A model generated the notes under the pieces. That model worked only from the letters and a program-made list of their open reading frames with translations, was not told the origin of the DNA and made no database searches. The position numbers and the translations under genes are program-made. A DNA stretch of 64,000 nt from M0027 sp021713415 (lineage in GTDB: Bacteria; Pseudomonadota; Gammaproteobacteria; Francisellales; Francisellaceae). Shown here one piece after another: positions 8,082-16,592 of this stretch; within the stretch, counting starts at the first letter, position 1; each line of letters starts with the position of its first letter. The stretch is from the NCBI GenBank assembly GCA_021713415.1, contig JAKJJQ010000008.1, positions 19,703-83,702 of the forward strand, in the 5' to 3' direction.

Positions 8082-9770
8082 ATGCATCTTTCATCATCTG
8101 ATATCTATGATTTTTTAAATGCTGGTGCTACATTAGAGCGTGTTTTTAGACGCCTATTAGATAATACGTGTGTACGCCCACTCAGCCAATCATTAATCCA
8201 ACAGTTTGCTATCAACGAACAAACTAATCTAAAACAACAAAGTATTGCTAAAGCCCCTATTACAACACTTATAGTAATGCTTAGACAGAACTCAAATCTC
8301 ACAGACTACTTAGATGAACTATTACAAGCTTTTAAATTATTAATTCAAAAACAAATAAAAAAAGGAGAACCCATTAGTAATGCATTTCAATCAGATTATG
8401 AACTTTTAACCGCAATGAATGCTTTAAAGGTCATTTTAATTATAAATCGATTAGACTCGCTTCACTCAACAACAAGTTTTAGTTTAGAAAAATTTGAAGA
8501 AATTGACAGCGAGTTAGCAAAAAAACTTCAATATAATATTCGTCTTACAACCAATATTCACAATGCATTAACCTATATGTTTTATTATTACTGGGAGCAT
8601 GATTGTAATAAAGACTATCAACTATTTGCTCAAAAATGCGAATTCTTATTTGGTTTTAGGAAAGATGCTGAAGAAAATAATTGGCCAATTAGTACTCGAG
8701 TTACTAAAACAACAGAGGACAACTTTGATGCATTTACTGAAATTTTTGAACTACAACCACAACTAAAAGGCTATATTGGTGATATTTTGCAACAATTACC
8801 CATAGCGCTTAGAAATATTGATGATCATATTTTTTCAAAATTTACCGAAAGAAAACGAAAAAATCTTGCCATTAATGGTCTTGCTATTTTAGCACCCGAT
8901 AATCAGTGTGGGCTACAACTGGTTAAAACAGGCAAAACACAATATCAACTAGTCTGTCCTGAAGATGATAAAGAAAAATTTATTCTTCAACACTTATTAC
9001 CCACAAAGTTATATGAATTATTACAAGACCCAGCTAAATATGAACGTTATCAAAATCTACTAAAATACTATCCAAAACCTGAAAATGAACAACTCTATTT
9101 TGATCTTTTTAATGACTCATACTCAATGGAGTATCTTGCTACTATTAATAACTTCTTTATTCGTGCTAATGAACTATTAAAACTGAAACCACAACAATCA
9201 AATACACTATTTTTTAATTCATTACTTAGCTATAACAATCAAAATCAAGATGATCGAGTTGAAATCATTAATATGATTGCTCATGCGCAGAGTAGCTCAC
9301 ACCTTTTAGCAATGCGTGAACTATGGTTTAAAAATAATCAATTTCTCGCATATGGTAAGCTTAAGACATCAAAACACTGGACAATAACACCAACTGGCGA
9401 TATTACACGAATATCAGAAAGAAATAGCAGAATTAATCTATTATGTGCCATTAAACTCTTTTTATTATTGGCTCAAGAAAATCAACTGCCTAACGCTAAA
9501 GCACTCAATGCGTTAATTGATGAAAACCCTGCCTTTTTATTTTTAAAGTTAGCAAGACGAACTTATATTAGTGACTTATCTAATCAAACTTCATCGCTTT
9601 ATCAAACCTATTGCCAATATCTTGATGGAGATCAGTCTGAGCAAGCACATCATAATATTATCCAACATCTTAACCATCGTTGGCATACGCATATTGAAAA
9701 AATAAATAAAAAATTAAAGTTGAATATTGATGCGTTGATAGATGCGCCTGCTATAACAATGAACTCATAA
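8082..9770 (+). CDS. Large hypothetical protein, mostly helical, possible effector
   Basis: A 562-residue protein with a strong GGAGGG ribosome-binding site about 12 bases ahead of the ATG. No signal peptide and no membrane segment; the sequence looks soluble and almost wholly alpha-helical, rich in Leu, Asn, Gln and Lys. I recognise no domain. It precedes the 1558-residue protein with a phosphothreonine-lyase-like domain, 185 bases apart on the same strand, and has a similar composition. That neighbourhood makes a host-directed role possible, but this is inference only. Confidence 0.6.
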   Translation: MHLSSSDIYDFLNAGATLERVFRRLLDNTCVRPLSQSLIQQFAINEQTNLKQQSIAKAPITTLIVMLRQNSNLTDYLDELLQAFKLLIQKQIKKGEPISNAFQSDYELLTAMNALKVILIINRLDSLHSTTSFSLEKFEEIDSELAKKLQYNIRLTTNIHNALTYMFYYYWEHDCNKDYQLFAQKCEFLFGFRKDAEENNWPISTRVTKTTEDNFDAFTEIFELQPQLKGYIGDILQQLPIALRNIDDHIFSKFTERKRKNLAINGLAILAPDNQCGLQLVKTGKTQYQLVCPEDDKEKFILQHLLPTKLYELLQDPAKYERYQNLLKYYPKPENEQLYFDLFNDSYSMEYLATINNFFIRANELLKLKPQQSNTLFFNSLLSYNNQNQDDRVEIINMIAHAQSSSHLLAMRELWFKNNQFLAYGKLKTSKHWTITPTGDITRISERNSRINLLCAIKLFLLLAQENQLPNAKALNALIDENPAFLFLKLARRTYISDLSNQTSSLYQTYCQYLDGDQSEQAHHNIIQHLNHRWHTHIEKINKKLKLNIDALIDAPAITMNS

Positions 9771-9955
9771 GTTATTCTTAGCTATATAAATGGCCTTTTT
9801 AGTAAATAAATTGTAACTCGTTCATAATTAAAAATAATCAAGCTATTGTTTTTAAAAATTTTATTTTTCAATCTAGTGTAATATTTAAATTATATCTTTT
9901 ATTTAAAATATTTCTTACTATAAATGATTTAAGACAATGAATTTGGAGCTGCAAT

Positions 9956-12900
9956 ATGAAAGATCTGGATAAAAGGATATTAAAGTCAAAAATCGAATTT
10001 GCCTTAAGTTTTAATCATGATGCTGAAGAGTTTAGAATTCTTCAGCAAGAAGCAATCGCTTTGAAAAGACTGTTTGCTGAAAGTGATCTTTCTGATTATT
10101 CAAGAAGCGATAAACTAATTGCAAATTTTAATCAACATTTTAACCGCTATTTTCCAGATGCTCCAAATTTTCAAACAATAGAGGCTCCAAGATTTGATCA
10201 AGTAAAAGAAGAGGTTGCATCACTTGTTCAAACATATCCCATACAAGCATTTTCAAATACGTCAGAGTTACTAGAATCACAATCTAAAGGTTCGTTTCGT
10301 ATTAGTGGCTCAACGCTTTCTACTAAAACTGATACCAATTTTTTCTATATAGATAATTACGCACAACAGAGTCTACATGGTGGTAGTCTAAAACCTAACT
10401 ATGCTGATACGGGATTTAAATTTCATATCAGCATTTTAGATGAAGATATGGAAAAAGCTTATGCAATCATGATTGATTTACTGAAAAAAGGTAATAGTCC
10501 TATTGCTAAGATGAAAATAACCTTAATAAATTCAATCTATCAAAGAAAACAACAAGCAATAGAAGAATTAAATGAGCTTTATAAAAAACGAGAAGAGTTT
10601 AGAATTTTAGAAAAAGAAGGCAAATTATCTGAGAGAGATAAAAATTATAATATACCTAAAAATGAAGATGATATTCTTCGGATGATCAGTTTCATAAAGT
10701 CTACGAACCGCTTTATGAACAATTGCCAATTTACATTATATATCAATGAAGGTATTGAAGATAAAGCCTATATCGAATTTATACAAACATTAGAAAGACA
10801 ATTCTTAAATGCTGGTATTCGTCCAGGTCATATGCCAATTGCTGATCAAAGTTTATCTCTTTATGCTTCTGGACGATATGAATTAAATGAGCAAGGGAAT
10901 TATATTGCTGCTGGTGAAGTTGAAAGCTTAAATGGTCAAGCAAAAGCTTTTTACCAAAAAAAACATGATGAAAATACTATATTTCAAGGGGTTAAGTACG
11001 CTACTTGCATCCAGCTTGAGCAGTGGCTCAATCAACGATTTCCTCAACTTATTATTCCTGATTTCAGCCAACATACAAACTATGAATTAAAACAATTAAC
11101 CAATGCAATTATTGAATTTAACCAAAAATATGGCAGTGAAGTTTCAGCTAACACAATCCAAGCTATATTAAATTTAGCCAAACTCAATATCAATTATTTA
11201 GAGCAGTTAAACTTTGAAGATTTTCAACAAATTAATACATTATCCGGTCATGGTTATGATGTTCACGAAGTAATCTCAGGACTATTTTTTACTAAAAAGG
11301 CTAATCCTGTCATAGGCTATCAACTCAATACACTAAGAGAAGAACTACTGGCATTTGAAAAAGAGAAAAACTTTATTAATCAATGCTTACTAAAACATGA
11401 TGTCCATCAAATAAGTTTAATGCAATTATCTGTAAAGGATTATCATGAATTAATTAAAGTTAAAAGTAGTACTAATCATGAAAAAGACATTTTAAATGCA
11501 TACCATAATATCGTACTACAAAGACTATTAATTCAAAGAGATATTCAAGCAGCTGAAGCGTTAAAAGAAAGGCAAAATAATATTCAATTAGGGGAACAAA
11601 TTGCCAAGCAATTCTCATTACCTGCCGCTATCTTAACTACGTTAGATGAAAATGATTTTCAAGCAATTGGTTTTAAAGCACAATCCTTATTACCTCGACA
11701 TGCCTTAGCATCAACGCTACAAGCAAAGGGTTTAAATGGTTTTGCTGAACGATTAATTTCAGAAGCAGGGCAAATAGATTATGAATTAACTATTGATAAT
11801 TTATTAAAGAACTATGGAATCAACGATAACTGTTCAAACTTTTTAAATCAAGACCAGATTACAAGTATAGGTAAAGCTATGCTTGAAAAACCACAAGATG
11901 ACCCTCTGGATATCTTCATTGAAAAACTAAATGAGTTTAATAGTCCATTAAGAAAAATAATCACATTATGGGCAAGTCAAAATAAACCAATTATTCAAAA
12001 AACACGCCAATTTGTTGATCAGTTAGCTGATAATTTTCAGTTAGTTATAAATTTTAATTCAAGTGAGCTACTCAAATTAAATCAATTACTATATCGACAT
12101 GAGTTTAAAGCAAATCCTTTAAATGCAGTTGCCAAAGTCTATGAAGACAATGGTTATCATATGGCTGCCAATAAATTTAGAAATACGAATAATCTATATT
12201 TAGATGGCATCCAATTACTACAACATCTATTACCAGAGCAATTAGCTCACGATATTACACCTTATTTAAAAGCGCATCATATTGTAAATCTTCAAAAAGC
12301 TCATCAAGAAGGTCTTGGCCAACAAGGACTTTTAAATCGATTATTACTATCACTGAAATCAAACTCAGATGAAAGTCATCAATTAAGCGTAACTACTCTA
12401 GCAATTGGAAGTTTATTAGAAGATTATCATAATGCTTATCAAAGTATCATTTCTATTGCTCCCTCACAAAATCTAGCAACCCTTATTGAGCACATCAAAC
12501 CAATTGATTTAATTAAGGCCGTTAACATGCTTAACGTGCAAGATGATTGTAATTATTTAAACAGATTATTAATTAATTTAGATGATCAAGATATTAAAAA
12601 TACAAAAATACTCAAAGAATTTTCAGATGATTTCCAACGAGGTATTGCTTTATTACAAGCATCAAGCTTTGGCCAATACCCTCAAGTTAGGTCACACTGC
12701 TCTATTGATCAAATTGCAAAGCTTGGTCAACAAGTCCGCCAATACAATAAACCACTTCAAGCAGTTGAACAACTATTCCACCAGATTAATCAAAAGTATC
12801 CAGAAGGTGCTCCACAAATCTGTCGTGACTTAATCACTGTTAGAAATAAACTAAGTAGTTGTGGTTATCCCAATGATATTATTTATCGACTGGATATTCA

Positions 12901-14632
12901 AAAGGTAATGCCATTACTATTTCCTACCTTAAAAGATACTAAGCAATTTCATAAAAACACAAAATTATTATTAGCTGACTATCAAGTGGATCCAGCCATT
13001 GAACTATTAAAAACACCCGTGCCTACTGAATATGAAAATGATCATGGCATTGAAAGTCAAATAATTGTCATTGGAGAGCGCTCTGGACAAAGTTATTTCA
13101 CATCTCAATCAGAAGTTTTAGAAGATGATAGTTTTGAAAGCAGAGTTGAGAACGAAGAGAAAAAAATTGAGCAGCTAAAACAAAATTGGGACCAACGAAA
13201 TGGTTTCGACTTTGATGAGTATAAAAATTTAACATTAGCTCAAAAGTTACAACTAAACCGTCTGCATGCCATTAAAGATGAGCTTAAAGGCAAAGTGACT
13301 TTTGATGGTTTAAGGCTAAAACTAGAAGATGCAGATTCTAAAACAATTATGATGCATGAAAACCTTAAAAAGATCTTTGAGTTTAGTGGTAGTGATGCAT
13401 TCTTAGAAGAAAAACAAATACATTTTATGCGAATCATTAATTTGTATAATGATCAATTTAAACAAGTTAATGATAAACTAGATTCTGAAGTTCTACGTTT
13501 ATTCTTAAAAGAAACTCACTTAATTAACTCCTTTGGTCCTCTAGGAGAAAATGGACTTCCAGTGAATTTTGAACAATCTATTGTAGAATTAAAACAAAGA
13601 GAATTAGAACTTCTGACTATCAGTCAATTAATGGATCAAGCCCTAACATCCATTAACTACCCTAATCGAGGTTTCTACTTACCCATAGAAGATATGTTAA
13701 GTATTAAAGATAAACTCATTGAACGTAAAGATGATGACATTGGATTAATTCATACATTAATTACTAGTTTAGAAGAAAAAGGCAATAAAGAATTAGCCCA
13801 ACAATTATCAAATCATCAACAAAGTTTTTATCAAAGTACGATTACTAATATCTTTAAACAATATGGCATATCAGAAGAACAGTTGGATCTTCAAGCTAAT
13901 CAATATCAAATGATGTATCAATTTTATGCGCAATACCTTAAATCCGAAGGTAAAGCACCATCAATTAGTATTATGCTTGATATGTATAAGAAAGCAACGA
14001 ATCAAGTACAAGGTGATTTTCTTGAAACGCTTGTGATTAATAACCTCCAAGATATAAATAAAGCTTTAGCTCTTATCACACAGGCTTGCCAAAAGTATCA
14101 CTTACCTAACGAAAAGCTAAATGAATTATCAAATACTGAACTTTTAAGTATTTATGATGCTTATCGATTTCAAGGCAAAAGCCTAATAGGTGCACTTGCA
14201 GATACCTATTTAACTAAAGGAGATGCTCAATTTGCTAGAAAATTATTAAAGATTGATCCAGCTAATTTTAAATGTAGAGACTTACTATCAAATACCTGCT
14301 ATGTCTCTGAAGCTAGAATAGCTCAAATTGAACCATCTGAATTGTATCAGCTATATAATGCAATGGAGCAGGGTAATCAGAATAATATACTGATGATCTT
14401 AGACAAACACCAATCTGGTCTTAGTATGTTAGCTCAATATTATAATGCTGGCATTGTAGCACTTAAAGAGAAATCACAGGAACTTCCTCTACTAATTGAT
14501 GTAGAATATATGGTTCAAACTGGGAAAAAAACATATGAGGCAAGAACTCCGGCAATAACACATAGGGAACTTTTCTATCAGCAAAGCAAAAATCAAAAAC
14601 CTTCTGATAATTCCTATGAGAATAGCAAATAA
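9956..14632 (+). CDS. Giant protein with N-terminal phosphothreonine-lyase-like (OspF/SpvC) domain
   Basis: A 1558-residue soluble protein. Residues about 125-315 resemble the OspF/SpvC/HopAI1 effectors that remove phosphate from phosphothreonine of host MAP kinases by beta-elimination. SpvC catalytic and phosphate-binding residues match here: K155 and H157 in FKFHIS (SpvC K104, H106), K185/K187 in AKMKIT (K134/K136), R252 placed six residues before QFTLYI (R148), Y262 (Y158), R307 in YASGRYEL (R213). The R220 equivalent is missing, and a charged insertion of about 53 residues separates K187 from R252. Residues 350-1050 are long helices of unknown fold. Residues about 1050-1200 form a module shared with the minus-strand protein at 40797-41945 (W1078, HAIKDE at 1104-1109, RIINLYNDQF at 1159-1168). 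The remainder is helical. No signal peptide; delivery by a dedicated secretion system is inferred. Confidence 0.75.
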   Translation: MKDLDKRILKSKIEFALSFNHDAEEFRILQQEAIALKRLFAESDLSDYSRSDKLIANFNQHFNRYFPDAPNFQTIEAPRFDQVKEEVASLVQTYPIQAFSNTSELLESQSKGSFRISGSTLSTKTDTNFFYIDNYAQQSLHGGSLKPNYADTGFKFHISILDEDMEKAYAIMIDLLKKGNSPIAKMKITLINSIYQRKQQAIEELNELYKKREEFRILEKEGKLSERDKNYNIPKNEDDILRMISFIKSTNRFMNNCQFTLYINEGIEDKAYIEFIQTLERQFLNAGIRPGHMPIADQSLSLYASGRYELNEQGNYIAAGEVESLNGQAKAFYQKKHDENTIFQGVKYATCIQLEQWLNQRFPQLIIPDFSQHTNYELKQLTNAIIEFNQKYGSEVSANTIQAILNLAKLNINYLEQLNFEDFQQINTLSGHGYDVHEVISGLFFTKKANPVIGYQLNTLREELLAFEKEKNFINQCLLKHDVHQISLMQLSVKDYHELIKVKSSTNHEKDILNAYHNIVLQRLLIQRDIQAAEALKERQNNIQLGEQIAKQFSLPAAILTTLDENDFQAIGFKAQSLLPRHALASTLQAKGLNGFAERLISEAGQIDYELTIDNLLKNYGINDNCSNFLNQDQITSIGKAMLEKPQDDPLDIFIEKLNEFNSPLRKIITLWASQNKPIIQKTRQFVDQLADNFQLVINFNSSELLKLNQLLYRHEFKANPLNAVAKVYEDNGYHMAANKFRNTNNLYLDGIQLLQHLLPEQLAHDITPYLKAHHIVNLQKAHQEGLGQQGLLNRLLLSLKSNSDESHQLSVTTLAIGSLLEDYHNAYQSIISIAPSQNLATLIEHIKPIDLIKAVNMLNVQDDCNYLNRLLINLDDQDIKNTKILKEFSDDFQRGIALLQASSFGQYPQVRSHCSIDQIAKLGQQVRQYNKPLQAVEQLFHQINQKYPEGAPQICRDLITVRNKLSSCGYPNDIIYRLDIQKVMPLLFPTLKDTKQFHKNTKLLLADYQVDPAIELLKTPVPTEYENDHGIESQIIVIGERSGQSYFTSQSEVLEDDSFESRVENEEKKIEQLKQNWDQRNGFDFDEYKNLTLAQKLQLNRLHAIKDELKGKVTFDGLRLKLEDADSKTIMMHENLKKIFEFSGSDAFLEEKQIHFMRIINLYNDQFKQVNDKLDSEVLRLFLKETHLINSFGPLGENGLPVNFEQSIVELKQRELELLTISQLMDQALTSINYPNRGFYLPIEDMLSIKDKLIERKDDDIGLIHTLITSLEEKGNKELAQQLSNHQQSFYQSTITNIFKQYGISEEQLDLQANQYQMMYQFYAQYLKSEGKAPSISIMLDMYKKATNQVQGDFLETLVINNLQDINKALALITQACQKYHLPNEKLNELSNTELLSIYDAYRFQGKSLIGALADTYLTKGDAQFARKLLKIDPANFKCRDLLSNTCYVSEARIAQIEPSELYQLYNAMEQGNQNNILMILDKHQSGLSMLAQYYNAGIVALKEKSQELPLLIDVEYMVQTGKKTYEARTPAITHRELFYQQSKNQKPSDNSYENSK

Positions 14633-14774
14633 AATAATCCTTTTAATTAAGCTATAATTTTTAAATATAAAATTACAAAAATCACCAAAACAAATAACCA
14701 AACTTTTATCTATACTTAAAATATAACTACATCATTTCTTTTTAAAGCTTTTAAAAAAGGAGTTAATTATCAAT

Positions 14775-16586
14775 ATGGATAATGATGATTTATTATTAAT
14801 TACAGATGATCAAAATATAGAAAAATTAATTAATACTCACTCAAAGTCTTATCAAATCACCACTTGTAATAATGAAAAATTAAATAGTCAAATATTAACT
14901 AATAATCATTATGCTGCAATTCTACTTGGTTTTGATAAAACTAAAGCATTTTTAAAACTAAACTTAAATCCAAGCAATATAAAAATACCCATTATTTATC
15001 TACTAAAAGATGGCCAAAATCAAACAGATGAATTAGATCAGTATGTACTTGATAAACTCAATACTGAAAAACTAACATCCACTGGTTTTGAACGCGCAGT
15101 CTCAACAACTATTGAGAAGTCTCAATTATTTAGTGAATTAAATAATCAAATGAATACATTAAAAAAACTAACTTCAACTAACGAAAGTAGTGAAAATAAT
15201 GTTAATAATCAACAAACTAATTCAGTAGAACTTTCATCTATGCATGACTTGATTCTTGAAAATAAACTATTAATAGAACAGATTCATCAACAAAATAAAC
15301 TATTAAAAAAACTTGCTAGTAATGATGTATTAACGGATATACCAAATCGACGAAATTTTGAAGAAACATTACACAGGTTAATGGCGCATGCTAAAAGACA
15401 TCAACATATTCTAGCACTTTTATTTATTGATTTAGATAAGTTTAAAAATGTTAATGATACATTAGGACATCAAATTGGTGATTTACTACTAAAACAAGTT
15501 GCTTTACGACTTAAAAAAAGTTTAAGAAAAGGTGACTTTGTCGCACGAATCGGTGGTGATGAATTTGCTGTTATTTTACATGAGATTAAAAGCACGCATG
15601 CCGCAGGTATTGTTGCTTGGAAAATCACTCAAGAGCTTAACAAGCCCTATAATTTAGACAGTCATAGTGCAACTATTGGTGCAAGCATTGGTATTTCATG
15701 TTTTCCAATGATTGCAGATAATGAAACTGATTTAATAAAAAATGCAGATATTGCAATGTATCGAGCAAAAACTTCTAGTGAAATAAATTACACCTATGCA
15801 ACCACTAATCTACATAAAGACCATATACAACAATTAACCATTGAACAACAATTAAAACTAGCTTTAAAAAATAATGAGTTTAGTATGGTATATCAGCCTA
15901 TTTATGCATTGCCTGAATGTAAATTACATGGGTTTGAAGCATTAATACGCTGGAAAAATAAAAAACTAGGTACAGTCCCCCCTGATCAATTTATACCTAT
16001 TGCCGAAGAAAATGGCATGATACATTCAATTGGGCAATGGGTTTTAGAAACCGTTTGTAAGCAAATAGCACTGTGGAATCATACAAATAAGTTTCAATAT
16101 AAAATGTCAATTAATCTTTCCCCTGTTCAGTTGACTGAAGAAGAGCTATTTCAAGTCATTAGTAAAATTATTGATCAGTATCAATTACCCTATCAACTAT
16201 TTGAATTTGAAATTACTGAAATGGCCATTATGCAACATGGTGGTCATATGCTAGATAAGCTTCATAAACTTGGCACATCACACGCATTAGATGATTTTGG
16301 TACCGGTTACTCATCTATCTCGCATCTAAAATACTTACCCATTACAACGATTAAAATTGATAAAACATTTATTCAAGGCTTAGGTGTTGAGGATGCTGAT
16401 AATAGTATTGTCTCTTCTCTTATTGCATTAGCGAGAAAACTTAATCTTAAAGTTGTCGCCGAAGGCGTTGAAACAAAAGAGCAACTAGATTTATTAGTTA
16501 AAGAAACATGTGACTTTGTTCAAGGATATTATTTTTCAAAGCCACTAATACCAGAAGATGCAGAGAAATTAATTACTACAATTTAA
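14775..16586 (+). CDS. GGDEF-EAL cyclic-di-GMP enzyme with pseudo-receiver-like N-terminus
   Basis: A 603-residue cytoplasmic protein. Residues 1-125 have the alternating hydrophobic strand pattern of a response-regulator receiver, but the phospho-acceptor strand reads AAILLGF with no Asp. A coiled stretch (about 120-180) leads to a GGDEF domain with the intact motif at 260-264 and an RxxD inhibitory site just before it (RKGD). An EAL domain follows with E388-A389-L390, SINLSPVQL, DDFGTGYSS and a late EGVET. Both catalytic motifs look usable, so it may make and/or degrade cyclic-di-GMP. It is convergent with copA. Confidence 0.92.
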   Translation: MDNDDLLLITDDQNIEKLINTHSKSYQITTCNNEKLNSQILTNNHYAAILLGFDKTKAFLKLNLNPSNIKIPIIYLLKDGQNQTDELDQYVLDKLNTEKLTSTGFERAVSTTIEKSQLFSELNNQMNTLKKLTSTNESSENNVNNQQTNSVELSSMHDLILENKLLIEQIHQQNKLLKKLASNDVLTDIPNRRNFEETLHRLMAHAKRHQHILALLFIDLDKFKNVNDTLGHQIGDLLLKQVALRLKKSLRKGDFVARIGGDEFAVILHEIKSTHAAGIVAWKITQELNKPYNLDSHSATIGASIGISCFPMIADNETDLIKNADIAMYRAKTSSEINYTYATTNLHKDHIQQLTIEQQLKLALKNNEFSMVYQPIYALPECKLHGFEALIRWKNKKLGTVPPDQFIPIAEENGMIHSIGQWVLETVCKQIALWNHTNKFQYKMSINLSPVQLTEEELFQVISKIIDQYQLPYQLFEFEITEMAIMQHGGHMLDKLHKLGTSHALDDFGTGYSSISHLKYLPITTIKIDKTFIQGLGVEDADNSIVSSLIALARKLNLKVVAEGVETKEQLDLLVKETCDFVQGYYFSKPLIPEDAEKLITTI

Positions 16587-16592
16587 TTAATC

